The notes: generated by a model not told the origin, from the letters alone. Shown: positions 8,377 to 16,500, numbered from the stretch's first letter. The stretch: 64,000 nucleotides of DNA from [Clostridium] celerecrescens 18A (GCF_002797975.1 NZ_PGET01000001.1:3913501-3977500); one strand, 5' to 3'. Translations and numbers: made by a program.

Positions 8377-9988
8377 TTCTGCCTCCTGACCGGAATGCTT
8401 TCGGCGTAATTCCATGAGTCTTTTTAAATATGTAGCTGAAATAGTGAGGATCTTTATACCCCACCTGATACCCGATTTCCGAGGCCCGAAGGTCTGTCTT
8501 TAAAAGCAGTTCCTTAGCCGCTTCCATACGGACCTTTGTTAAATATTCCACAAATGTAATACCCATTTCCTGACTGAATATGGTGCTGAAGTAATTAGGG
8601 CTTATATTCACGCTGGAGGCTACCACATTTAAAGAAATGTCCTCATCCTTATAGTGGCCTTCAATGTAATCCTTGGATCGATCAAGAACCAGGCGGTACT
8701 TTTTCTGAGAACAGGTGGTACGGAGGGTGATGGCCTTTTTAAGGATCTCCCTGGCGTACTTTACTGCCCCTTCCTCAGATCCCACACAAGGCTTTAAGGT
8801 CTTTCCATCTCCAAATTCCTTTAAAACCTGCTCCGGCTCAAAACCAAGCTGGGTGACAAAACCAATGACAGCAAGATAAACATCCATCAGCAAATACTGC
8901 CGGAAGATCAGGGACTTAAAATTACTGCCGCAAGCCTCTAAATATTCTTCCAGAAAATACTTTACCTCAGATATCGAACCATTTTTAAGGAAATTAGGAA
9001 CAATATCCCGGCTAAGTTTGGTTATGTCCATACCTTCCAGGCTGATGGTTCCTGAATCATCATGAAGCCGGACGGCTGCCTCTGCCGTAAGAAGCTGGTT
9101 GTATTCCAGCATGTAGCGGCAGGCGTAGGCTCTACTGGCCGCCTTAAAACAGGTTCTCAGTTCACTGAGCCTGTATACCGGAACGCCAATTCCCCCGAAA
9201 TATTCCATGCCTGGGCTGGACTCCACAAGTCGTACCAAAAGCTCCTGGCAGGCAGTGGTCTTTCTATCTAAGTCTTCCCAATCGTTTCCCATGACCAGAA
9301 ATGCATACCCTTCTGTCAGTCGGTTAAATACGATGACTTCTGCCCTGTTCTCAAATCGGTCCTTGATCATCTCATCAAACATAACAACCTGATCCGTAAA
9401 CTGCTCCTGACTGCCGGAGACCCTTGCCTGAAATAAAATCAGATTATACACCGGTGCGCTAAGGGACAGACTGTGTTCCCGGCCCTTTAAAAGGATCTCC
9501 TGAAGGCTTAAGATTCCTGATACAATGGTATCAAACAGCCGGTCCCGCTCCATCCGCTTTCTTTCCTCCTGCTGCTTTAGAAACTCCAATTTATAGCCCC
9601 TCTCACTTTTTTCCTGGATAATTGCTTCGCTCATACGCTCCAGAGCCTCTAACAGCTGGCTGCTGCTTACAGGCTTAAGAAGGTAATCCGCTGCGCCAAT
9701 CCTTATGGCCCGCTTTGCGTATTCAAAGTCATCATATCCGCTGAAAAACATGATGCGAAGGTCCGGAAGTTCTCTCTTTACCATCTCAGCCAGTTCAAGC
9801 CCATCCATAAAGGGCATTCGGATATCAGTAAGCAGAATATCAGGCTTTGCCTTTAGAATCAGAGGATATGCCAGCTCCCCATCCGGTGCTTCCCCTGCAA
9901 ACTCAAATCCGTATTTTTCCCACGGAATACCATTTTTAATTCCCTCACGGACTATTTTTTCATCCTCAGCAAGAAAAATCTTAACCAT
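8360..9988 (-). CDS. AraC-family response regulator, YesN-like
   Basis: This is a 542-residue two-component regulator. The N-terminal receiver has the acidic pair AEDE, the phospho-acceptor in LLTDIRMPFMDG and a conserved lysine (LLKPVSSSQL). A long middle region follows (residues about 150-430), with no family I can name beyond YesN-type linkers. The C-terminal AraC helix-turn-helix pair contains INPNYFSTIFSQEMG-like helices (VASSVNISPNYFSTIFSQ) and SEIGYQVGYKDPHYFS. The start MVKIFLAEDEK at 9988 is preferred over an in-frame upstream codon at 10018. It heads the ytf-type operon and probably activates it; the repeats upstream of ytfQ are plausible targets. Confidence 0.9.
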   Translation of the reverse strand: MVKIFLAEDEKIVREGIKNGIPWEKYGFEFAGEAPDGELAYPLILKAKPDILLTDIRMPFMDGLELAEMVKRELPDLRIMFFSGYDDFEYAKRAIRIGAADYLLKPVSSSQLLEALERMSEAIIQEKSERGYKLEFLKQQEERKRMERDRLFDTIVSGILSLQEILLKGREHSLSLSAPVYNLILFQARVSGSQEQFTDQVVMFDEMIKDRFENRAEVIVFNRLTEGYAFLVMGNDWEDLDRKTTACQELLVRLVESSPGMEYFGGIGVPVYRLSELRTCFKAASRAYACRYMLEYNQLLTAEAAVRLHDDSGTISLEGMDITKLSRDIVPNFLKNGSISEVKYFLEEYLEACGSNFKSLIFRQYLLMDVYLAVIGFVTQLGFEPEQVLKEFGDGKTLKPCVGSEEGAVKYAREILKKAITLRTTCSQKKYRLVLDRSKDYIEGHYKDEDISLNVVASSVNISPNYFSTIFSQEMGITFVEYLTKVRMEAAKELLLKTDLRASEIGYQVGYKDPHYFSYIFKKTHGITPKAFRSGGRNDTKT

Positions 9989-10115
9989 GTCCAATCCCCC
10001 TGTTTGCCCCACATTCATAAGTAGATTATATAAAATATAAAAAAGAAATATAAGAGAATAATTTCAGTCCCTGCATTTTCAATCGTAAAAAAATATACTA
10101 AAATCATAGTACCAC

Positions 10116-10170
10116 AAAAAGAGGACATCTTAAAGTTCCTGATTCATACAGAAACTTAAAATGTCCTCTT
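10116..10170 (-). terminator. Terminator downstream of the GH1 remnant
   Basis: A long inverted repeat with arms AAGAGGACAT (10119-10128) / ATGTCCTCTT (10161-10170) extends inward through TTAAAGTT / AACTTAA. On the minus strand it ends in TTTTT. It probably terminated the original beta-glucosidase gene whose 3' end survives next to it. A second small hairpin, CAGGGAAATCATCCCTG, lies at about 10194-10210. Confidence 0.7.
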
Positions 10171-10215
10171 CCTTACTCAGTCTTTTAATGAAGCAGGGAA
10201 ATCATCCCTGTTATT

Positions 10216-10422
<207 letters not shown>

Positions 10423-10470
10423 TAAACTTTCACGCCCGTATGCGCACTGGTTGGATAAATTGTCTATTAC

Positions 10471-11016
10471 TTAATAGTTCTCCGCGTGGATCTCGAAGTA
10501 GCTCTGCGGATGGTTGCAGGTCGGGCATACATCTGGGGCCTTGGCTCCAACCAAGATATGACCGCAGTTGCGGCACTCCCACACCTTAACTTCGCTCTTG
10601 GCAAAGACCTCCGCTATCTCCACATTGTGCAGCAGAGCGCGGTAGCGTTCTTCATGGTGTTTCTCCACCGCAGCTACGAGACGGAAACGCGCCGCAAGAT
10701 TTGTAAATCCTTCTTCCTCGGCAGTCTTGGCGAATCCGTTGTACATATCCGTCCACTCGTAGTTTTCACCCTCGGCAGCAGAAAGCAGATTTTCTTCAGT
10801 ATCGCCGATGCCTTCGAGTTCTTTGAACCAAAGCTTTGCGTGCTCCTTTTCGTTGTCTGCTGTTTTTAGGAACAGCGCGGCGATCTGCTCAAAGCCCTGC
10901 TTCTTAGCGACAGAGGCAAAGTAGGTATATTTGTTTCTCGCCTGAGACTCACCGGCAAACGCCTCCATCAGGTTTTTCTCGGTTTGTGTTCCTGCATACT
11001 TGTTGGTCTTGTTCAT
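10471..11016 (-). CDS. rbr: Rubrerythrin
   Basis: This 181-residue non-haem iron protein reduces hydrogen peroxide in anaerobes. The N-terminal ferritin-like four-helix domain (about 1-140) carries the di-iron ligand motifs ESQARNKY and [11 protein letters not shown] later helix has [11 protein letters not shown]. The C-terminal rubredoxin-like domain has two CxxC knuckles (WECRNCGHI and DVCPTCNHP) that bind one iron. It has the usual length and domain order. Upstream lies an unusual promoter: a perfect TATAAT -10 preceded by four 11-bp-spaced boxes (see 11061-11115), overlapped by an AT-rich sequence resembling a PerR box. Confidence 0.96.
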   Translation of the reverse strand: MNKTNKYAGTQTEKNLMEAFAGESQARNKYTYFASVAKKQGFEQIAALFLKTADNEKEHAKLWFKELEGIGDTEENLLSAAEGENYEWTDMYNGFAKTAEEEGFTNLAARFRLVAAVEKHHEERYRALLHNVEIAEVFAKSEVKVWECRNCGHILVGAKAPDVCPTCNHPQSYFEIHAENY

Positions 11017-11060
11017 AGGCCATTTTCCGTTCTCTTTTTGATTTTAATGTTGATAAAATT

Positions 11061-11115
11061 ATTATATATCACTTTCCGTTCCAACTTCGTTCTTATTGCG
11101 TTCCTCTATCGTTCC
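11061..11115 (-). promoter_or_regulatory. Promoter of rubrerythrin with four 11-bp-phased GGAACG boxes
   Basis: On the plus strand CGTTCC/CGTTCT hexamers begin at 11077, 11088, 11099 and 11110, exactly 11 bp apart. Read toward the gene these are GGAACG, GGAACG, AGAACG, GGAACG. Ten bases after the last box comes TATAAT (11066-11061). There is no TTGACA-like -35 at the correct distance, as expected of an activator-dependent promoter. The same architecture recurs at 12392-12446. Confidence 0.7.
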
Positions 11116-11160
11116 AATTATTTTTTACAATTTTTCGACCCAGTGGCCCAATTCCGTATT

Positions 11161-11664
11161 TTACGTTCTTACGGTAATCTCTTTTATCATGCGCATCAGT
11201 TCTAAAGCACTTCGGAATGCTACATAATTTCTTGATGTCAGCCTGCCGGCCACTATTCCCTGCATACTGGCATTCTGGCGATGTTCTATTTTGACAATCA
11301 ATGTTTCTTTCGCATGAATCGCACGGGTACTTAAGGTCATAATATCCTGCAGCTGAATTTTTGCCTTTACTGGTATTTTGTTTTTTCCCTTAGTTCTGCG
11401 TGCATATTCTTCGGACATTTTTTTATTAAGAAACCTTGGATTAGTGGAAGGCTGGGGAGTTCCGACCCAGTCGCATATTTCATCCAGTTTAAGCATTAAA
11501 TCGCCCATATTGGAAAACTGCACAGGTCCGTCTATGTAGCAGTTAAGAATTTCACCATATAAATTTCCTTCTTTTTTTCCATGAAAACAAATGAGCATCG
11601 TACTGACCCGGTCTGTTACAGTCATGCTGCGGCAGATGTTCTGCATTTCTTCGCTTTTTATCAT
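11161..11664 (-). CDS. Conserved-looking hypothetical protein, 167 residues
   Basis: I do not recognise a family. The protein begins MIKSEEMQNICRSM, has no signal peptide or membrane helix, and is mixed alpha/beta in pattern. A central basic stretch (EEYARRTKGKNKIPVKAKIQ, residues about 86-105) is followed by LIVKIEHRQNASMQGIVAGR and an Arg-rich C-terminus, which might suggest nucleic-acid or phospholigand contact (speculative). It lies between rubrerythrin and the Spo0A-C-like gene on the same strand. Codon usage is normal and the frame is uninterrupted, so it is probably real. Confidence 0.6.
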   Translation of the reverse strand: MIKSEEMQNICRSMTVTDRVSTMLICFHGKKEGNLYGEILNCYIDGPVQFSNMGDLMLKLDEICDWVGTPQPSTNPRFLNKKMSEEYARRTKGKNKIPVKAKIQLQDIMTLSTRAIHAKETLIVKIEHRQNASMQGIVAGRLTSRNYVAFRSALELMRMIKEITVRT

Positions 11665-11930
11665 AGATTTATTATCCCCTTTTCTATCGTGCTTTGTAGG
11701 TCTTCTTTATAGAAAGGGAAAGCAAAGGATATGCACACTTTCCCTTTCCAGCAGATGAAAGTTGCAGTTTTATATTGTTCTAGAAGTATATTGGCATAAA
11801 TATTTCAACATGCAATAATGTATGGTTCCTGTATTTGTCATTTTCAAAATACTCACAAAGTAGTAAGCATGATCCGCCATAAAGTAATTTCTTTACTTAT
11901 AACTGGAAACATCTACTACACACCCTTATC
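11665..11930. other. Intergenic stretch without a recognisable gene
   Basis: It contains one inverted repeat, GAAAGGGAAA (11712-11721) / TTTCCCTTTC (11739-11748), without a clear T-run on either side. The rest is AT-rich and I see no coding signal in it. Confidence 0.4.
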
Positions 11931-12074
11931 CTAGACCACCGTAAGACTAGAGCCCGGCACATTGTTTTCTACCCCAGTATAGAGTGCCATATTTTCACAA
12001 TGCTCAATGAGATCTAAAGATAACTTGCAGTAAGTTTGCCACGGATCCTGTTTCGTATTGATAACTAGTAGCAT
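11931..12074 (-). CDS. Possible small protein, 47 residues, downstream of the Spo0A-C-like gene
   Basis: An ATG at 12074 follows TAGGTGGTTTTA, a plausible ribosome site 38 bp downstream of the Spo0A-C-like gene on the same strand. The frame runs 47 codons to a TAG at 11931. The peptide starts MLLVINTKQDPWQTYCKLSL and continues through DLIEHCENMALYTGVE. It has two cysteines, an aromatic-rich middle and no signal or membrane helix. I recognise no family. The balanced composition favours a real short gene, but a remnant of a longer gene is equally possible since two stop codons lie directly upstream in frame. Confidence 0.35.
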   Translation of the reverse strand: MLLVINTKQDPWQTYCKLSLDLIEHCENMALYTGVENNVPGSSLTVV

Positions 12075-12112
12075 TAAAACCACCTACTACAGGTAAGGCT
12101 GCACCAATCTGC

Positions 12113-12337
12113 TCAGGTTTTTTGCTTTGCTTCGTCCGCCAGAAGGCTTAGAACTTCTTCAGCTGTGGGGATGCGGCCATCTGGAAAGAGCTCCCGCCAT
12201 TTCGCTTGCACTGCTGGATCTGGATTGCTCATCCCCGTCTGGATCGCATGGTCGATTTCCATGCGTACCTCTTCGATGTTAGTTCCGTTTCTGGCCGCTA
12301 CCTGCTTTAAAGTTTTAGTCACCTTTTGTTTTCTCAT
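12113..12337 (-). CDS. Small Spo0A C-terminal-domain-like protein
   Basis: This 74-residue protein starts MRKQKVTKTLKQVAARNG and contains GTNIEEVRMEIDHAIQTGMSNPD followed by a tail TAEEVLSLLADEAK. Proteins of this size and pattern in clostridia are usually annotated as Spo0A C-terminal-domain-like; the helical pattern fits, but DNA binding is untested. The ATG at 12337 follows AGGAGG. An upstream in-frame ATG at 12379 has no ribosome site and would lie almost at the predicted transcription start. The promoter just upstream carries the same four-box, 11-bp array seen at rubrerythrin. Confidence 0.65.
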   Translation of the reverse strand: MRKQKVTKTLKQVAARNGTNIEEVRMEIDHAIQTGMSNPDPAVQAKWRELFPDGRIPTAEEVLSLLADEAKQKT

Positions 12338-12391
12338 GTTGTTATCCTCCTGGCTATCTGTTTTGATACTCTTTCCCATGATTGTGAATTA

Positions 12392-12446
12392 AGTATATAA
12401 TAAACAGTGTTCCAGATCCGTTCCACAGGCGTTCCTAAACCGTTCT
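12392..12446 (-). promoter_or_regulatory. Promoter of the Spo0A-C-like gene with four 11-bp-phased boxes
   Basis: Plus-strand hexamers TGTTCC, CGTTCC, CGTTCC and CGTTCT begin at 12408, 12419, 12430 and 12441, exactly 11 bp apart. In gene direction the boxes are AGAACG, GGAACG, GGAACG, GGAACA, followed by 10 bases and TATACT (12397-12392). Box sequence, period and distance to the -10 all equal those at 11061-11115. A predicted start near 12385 gives a leader of about 48 nt before the AGGAGG site. Confidence 0.7.
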
Positions 12447-12550
12447 TGTTTTGATTAATTAAAAAGAAAAAAGGCTCATCTGCAGTGTGCAAACGGCCCG
12501 CTTAGTTTAACTGTGTATCATTTGAAATATTCAAAAGCTTATGAAATGAA

Positions 12551-12586
12551 GCAAAAAAGGAGAGGATGCGCACGCAACCTCCCTCT
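12551..12586 (-). terminator. Terminator of the GGDEF gene
   Basis: On the minus strand GGGAGGTTGCG and CGCATCCTCTCC form an imperfect stem around a two-base loop, followed by TTTTTT. It lies about 60 bp past the stop of the GGDEF gene. Confidence 0.65.
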
Positions 12587-12644
12587 ATAATCTGATAGAC
12601 TTAAGAATTCTACCACTCTTAGAAAATAATTTATATGGTACATA

Positions 12645-14585
12645 TTATTCACCGCGCAAGGAGTTTAATTCAGGGAATGTAAATTCTCCCCAACTATAAT
12701 TCATCATATAAACTCCTTTAAATAGATGGGCATACTCTGCTTTTCCGGATAAATAATTATACAAGTCACAGCTCACCAGTCCGGTATTGAGTCTTCTTAA
12801 CCCTTTTTTCGACTCTACCAATTCTTCCAGATGATATTCCTTTAAGGTATTTCGAAGCAACATAAATACTTTTCTGCAACGCGCAAAGGTAGTCTGGTTG
12901 GCTTCTTCGCCTTCCCACAAACATGCAATGATTTCACCGGGAGATACGAAACCTCTGCGCCGGTCCACCAATAAGGCCAGCAACTCCTTTGCTTTTGGGT
13001 TTGGTATTAGAATCGCCTCCCCATTGTGGAATAGGTCAAAATAGCCAAATGTACGGATATAGAGTCCAGTATCAGACTGGCTTGGTTTTTCTATAGGTGT
13101 AACCATTGAACTTGCAGCTATGTTCTGCATTTGTTCATGGTAGATCACATATCTATTACGTCCGTTTAGTTTTGCGTGGTAAAGCGCGATGTCCGCCTTT
13201 TCGTAGAGCGTTTGAAAATTATCTCCATGTTTTGGGAATAATGCAATTCCAGCGCTCATGGAAACTTTAATTCCATGCTTTAATTCCCGGTAAATCGCTG
13301 CAATAATGATGCGAAGTCGCTCTTTGACGGATTCAAGATCTGAACTGTCATTGACATAAATTGCAAATTCATCTCCACCAATACGTGCAACCATATCTTC
13401 CGGCTCTATAACAAGTTTCAACGTTTTTGCAATATCTTTTAATACCTTGTCCCCGTAAGCATGACCCAGCACGTCATTGATCTGACCAAAACCATCGACA
13501 TCCAACATGATCAGAGCACGACAAATCCCATCCATCGTTATTGCACATTTTTCTTGAATCTTATCCATAAGTGCGGCCCGGTTGTAAATCTCCGTCACCG
13601 GATCGAATTGAGCTCGCTCCACTAGCTTCAGCGCCGATTCGTGTTCCTGGGTCACATCACGACAGGACAGCCATATGTTGACACACGCGTTATAAGGGTC
13701 ACGGAGCAGTTGGTACAGAATACGTACCCATGTTTGTTTTCCGTTGAAGTAGAGGGGGAATTCCAAAACATCATGGCTCACGCCATGAGAAAATGCGTCC
13801 CAAAGGACAGTTCTAGAAAAACTATTCAGAAAGGATTCCCGGTAGGAGGGAAGAATATCCTGCCCGAACCGTTGGATCGCTTCCGTATAAGAGGCCGTAA
13901 GTGCCTCTCGGTAGCAATCTGGAACTACTCCGTCACTTGATTCAAAAGAATCCTTAGTTAGATTATATTCAATATTGAGAACGACCTTGCGGGTCCCTAC
14001 CTCCAGCTTTTGTTTTCCCACCCGCATAAAATCACGAAAGCGTTGAGCTGCCAATACCTTATCACGTATTTCCGTGATATCCTTACAAAAAATGATAGCG
14101 TAAAGCGGAACCCGATTTTGATCAAAGGCAATTACGTATGTGCAGTGATACCATTGCCAGCTCTTGTTCTCTCTTTTAATTTTAATATTAATCTCACCTT
14201 TTGGGATCCCATTGCACATCTTATCTAAGAAGAGTCCCATTTCTTCTATATTTTCTTCTGCCACCAGTTTGGAATCCCGAAGTTGCCTCATTGTAAGCTT
14301 ACCAGACACACTAGAAAAGAATTCTCGTGCCACAGCCCCTATAGGTTCAAAATGATCGCTACAAAAGTCGTACTTTGCAATCACAGTACTCACATTATTG
14401 AGAACTCCCTGCAATAGCAGAGACGATTCTTTCAGAACAGAGATAAAATCGTCTACAGTCAAATCGCTCATTGGTGGGACATCATAATTCAGCAGCTTCA
14501 TCAGCTGAATGATTTCAAACTGAATTTCTGAGACATCTTTTGGTGAAAGATGCTCTCTGGTATTCCAAATATGTTTATCTTCCAT
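12645..14585 (-). CDS. PAS-PAS-GGDEF protein with a C-terminal SARP-like winged helix
   Basis: This 646-residue protein has no membrane helix. Two PAS-like regions (about 55-175 and 200-312, the second ending LSCRDVTQEHES) precede a complete GGDEF domain (about 320-485) with LDVDGFGQINDVLGHAYGD and the active-site motif GGDEF at 403-407. It should therefore make cyclic di-GMP. The inhibitory RxxD site is not evident: the arginine position is Glu. Unusually, residues about 507-605 form an OmpR/SARP-type winged helix (FGYFDLFHNGEAILIP, KAKELLALLVDRR, FVSPGEIIACLW), followed by a short BTAD-like tail (CDLYNYL, FKGVYMMNYSWGEF). The ATG at 14585 follows AAAGGTGG. It is probably a transcription factor as well as, or instead of, a cyclase. 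Confidence 0.88.
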   Translation of the reverse strand: MEDKHIWNTREHLSPKDVSEIQFEIIQLMKLLNYDVPPMSDLTVDDFISVLKESSLLLQGVLNNVSTVIAKYDFCSDHFEPIGAVAREFFSSVSGKLTMRQLRDSKLVAEENIEEMGLFLDKMCNGIPKGEINIKIKRENKSWQWYHCTYVIAFDQNRVPLYAIIFCKDITEIRDKVLAAQRFRDFMRVGKQKLEVGTRKVVLNIEYNLTKDSFESSDGVVPDCYREALTASYTEAIQRFGQDILPSYRESFLNSFSRTVLWDAFSHGVSHDVLEFPLYFNGKQTWVRILYQLLRDPYNACVNIWLSCRDVTQEHESALKLVERAQFDPVTEIYNRAALMDKIQEKCAITMDGICRALIMLDVDGFGQINDVLGHAYGDKVLKDIAKTLKLVIEPEDMVARIGGDEFAIYVNDSSDLESVKERLRIIIAAIYRELKHGIKVSMSAGIALFPKHGDNFQTLYEKADIALYHAKLNGRNRYVIYHEQMQNIAASSMVTPIEKPSQSDTGLYIRTFGYFDLFHNGEAILIPNPKAKELLALLVDRRRGFVSPGEIIACLWEGEEANQTTFARCRKVFMLLRNTLKEYHLEELVESKKGLRRLNTGLVSCDLYNYLSGKAEYAHLFKGVYMMNYSWGEFTFPELNSLRGE

Positions 14586-14611
14586 ACAGCCACCTTTCTC
14601 TACGACGCCAG

Positions 14612-14656
14612 CGTTCCAAAAAATTGATTCCAGCGTTCTAATTGTTAACTATTATA
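14612..14656 (-). promoter_or_regulatory. Leader of the GGDEF gene with two GGAACG boxes 22 bp apart
   Basis: Plus-strand CGTTCC (14612-14617) and CGTTCT (14634-14639) are exactly 22 bp (two periods of 11) apart, in the same orientation to the gene as the arrays at 11077 and 12408. The position between them does not match. A TATAAT (14656-14651 on the minus strand) lies upstream, so the boxes would fall just after the transcription start, suggesting negative autoregulation rather than activation. Confidence 0.45.
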
Positions 14657-14820
14657 TATAATTACTAAATAAAATTCTATATTTTCAACCAAAAAAATAC
14701 AAATGGAAGTAATGTATGCAGTACTGGATTTGCTGTAGAATCTACCAAAGAAAGCCCCATTTGACCTTTATCCACAAAATGATCCGCTGTGACATTCTAT
14801 CTTCACAATCATAGGATGGT

Positions 14821-14878
14821 ACAACCAGGACAGCACTTAATGCTTCTGCATAACCTGGCATATGGTCCTGGAGGTTGT
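14821..14878 (+). ncRNA. Structured 5' leader of the arylsulfotransferase-like gene
   Basis: ACAACCAGGAC (14821-14831) can pair with GTCCT-GGA-GGTTGT (14865-14878), an 11-bp stem with one 3-nt bulge. It encloses about 33 nt that contain smaller possible hairpins. The stem ends about 6 nt before the GAGAGGAGG ribosome site of the gene at 14902. It matches no riboswitch class I can name. Other bases in 14657-14820 show no gene. Confidence 0.4.
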
Positions 14879-14901
14879 ATCCGAGAGGAGGACACACAGC
14901 A

Positions 14902-16407
14902 ATGGAGGAACGGTATTTCGAAGCAGGACAAAAGATTAAAAAAGCAACTTCAAACCGTCAGGTGTGGAACTTTCATTCCGCCCCCTGCCTTCACCCAATG
15001 AAGGTCAAGATTAATGTAGACAGACCCGGAACCGCTCCTGGTTATCTGTTTGTAGCACCATATACGGGGTTTGGAGAAACTTTGGTCGGACAAACGGGGT
15101 CCCTAATTATGGATCAGACCGGCGATCCGGTCTGGTTCCGGCCCCTTAAAAGCCGGTATCTGCAGAACACTGACTTTAAGGTACAAAGATATAAAGGAAA
15201 ACCAGTTCTCACGATGTGGCAGGGCACTATTTCCGGTACCCAGACCGAAAATCCAAACCTGCCTGACGGAGATCCGGAACCGGGCGCTTATTTTCAGATA
15301 TTAGACCAGAATTATAAGGTGATTAAAAAACTTAAGGCAAAGAAAGGGTTTACCTCAGATGTTCACGAATTTACAATCACGAAACGCAATACTGCATTAT
15401 TTACCGCAGTAAAGCAGGTACCTGCAGATTTAACCAGATATGGCGGTCCGGCAGACGGTTATATAGACAATTACTCCATTCAGGAGGTTGATCCCGAAAC
15501 CGGAAAGCTTCTGTTCTTCTGGGATGTTCTGGCACACGTCGATCCGGCTGATTCCATGCTGCCGGCTTCCTCTGCATTGGAATCCAATAACATTTGGGAT
15601 TGCTATCACGTAAATTCCGCTGAGGAGGGATCGAACGGTACACTATTGATCAGCATGCGAAACATGTGGGCCATTTACCAGATCAATAAGCAAACAGGAG
15701 AAATTCTATGGCAGATGGGAGGAAAAAGGAGCGATTTTACCTTCGGTCCAAACGCAACATTTTCATGGCAGCATGACGCCCGCTACCGGACCAACGACAG
15801 AATCAGTTTGTTCGACGATGCCTGCTGCGCTTCATCTAGTTCCCCTCCAGATAATGTGGCGCGGGGCCTGATTCTTCATCTGGATTTTCATGACATGACG
15901 GCAACCGTATCAAGAACCTATTACCATGATCCGCTTTTGTTCGTCGCAAGCCAGGGAAATGTACAGCAATTGCCTGACTGCAATCAGCTGGTAGGGTGGG
16001 GACAGGAATCCTATCTCTCAGAGTTTAAATATGCAGGCAACACGGTTGCTGATCCATCGGTGAATTTTATTTACGATATGGAGTATCCCGGAGATAACAT
16101 CTCTTACCGTGCATTCAAATATTGTTGGAAGGGGACACCTGCCTGCCCGCCTGATATAGCCGTTCACTTATCCCCTCCCAATGCAGTTGTGTATGCCTCT
16201 TGGAATGGTTCCACAGAAACAGACGCCTGGCGGGTGCTCTCCGGCCCTGACCCGGATTCACTGGACATTGATATTTGCAGCACCCCCCGTACAGGATTCG
16301 AAACAAAAATAATCGTACCGTCTTTGGAACCATATTTTCAGGTGAAGGCATTGGATGCCAACGGCAAAATAATAGGAAAGTCAGAGATTGTCTGCCTGGA
16401 TTATTAG
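14902..16407 (+). CDS. Arylsulfotransferase (ASST)-like beta-propeller protein
   Basis: This 501-residue protein resembles the Arylsulfotran_2/ASST family, which in characterised members transfers sulfate between phenolic compounds through a histidine. Features include SDVHEFTITKRNTALFTAVK, IDNYSIQEVDPETGKLLFFW, the pair WDCYHVNS ... LLISMRNMWAIYQI, GEILWQMGGK and FSWQHDARY, with conserved His and Trp in the propeller blades. The ATG at 14902 follows GAGAGGAGG; an upstream in-frame start at 14875 has no such site. There is no signal peptide, whereas E. coli-type ASST is periplasmic, so a cytoplasmic or non-classically exported enzyme is implied. It is monocistronic and convergent with the symporter gene. 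Substrate unknown. Confidence 0.8.
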   Translation: MEERYFEAGQKIKKATSNRQVWNFHSAPCLHPMKVKINVDRPGTAPGYLFVAPYTGFGETLVGQTGSLIMDQTGDPVWFRPLKSRYLQNTDFKVQRYKGKPVLTMWQGTISGTQTENPNLPDGDPEPGAYFQILDQNYKVIKKLKAKKGFTSDVHEFTITKRNTALFTAVKQVPADLTRYGGPADGYIDNYSIQEVDPETGKLLFFWDVLAHVDPADSMLPASSALESNNIWDCYHVNSAEEGSNGTLLISMRNMWAIYQINKQTGEILWQMGGKRSDFTFGPNATFSWQHDARYRTNDRISLFDDACCASSSSPPDNVARGLILHLDFHDMTATVSRTYYHDPLLFVASQGNVQQLPDCNQLVGWGQESYLSEFKYAGNTVADPSVNFIYDMEYPGDNISYRAFKYCWKGTPACPPDIAVHLSPPNAVVYASWNGSTETDAWRVLSGPDPDSLDIDICSTPRTGFETKIIVPSLEPYFQVKALDANGKIIGKSEIVCLDY

Positions 16408-16457
16408 TTTTAGTCTTAAACTTACACTAATCTTCAAATGATAGTACCTTTACGCAA

Positions 16458-16500
16458 AAAGCAGGTAGGCTGCGAAATAGTTTCGCAGCCTACCTTTCCC
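16458..16500. terminator. Bidirectional terminator between the ASST-like and symporter genes
   Basis: This is a perfect 14-bp stem, GGTAGGCTGCGAAA (16464-16477) and TTTCGCAGCCTACC (16481-16494), with a 3-nt loop. A-rich sequence precedes it and short T-runs flank it on both strands. It lies between two convergent genes. Confidence 0.8.
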
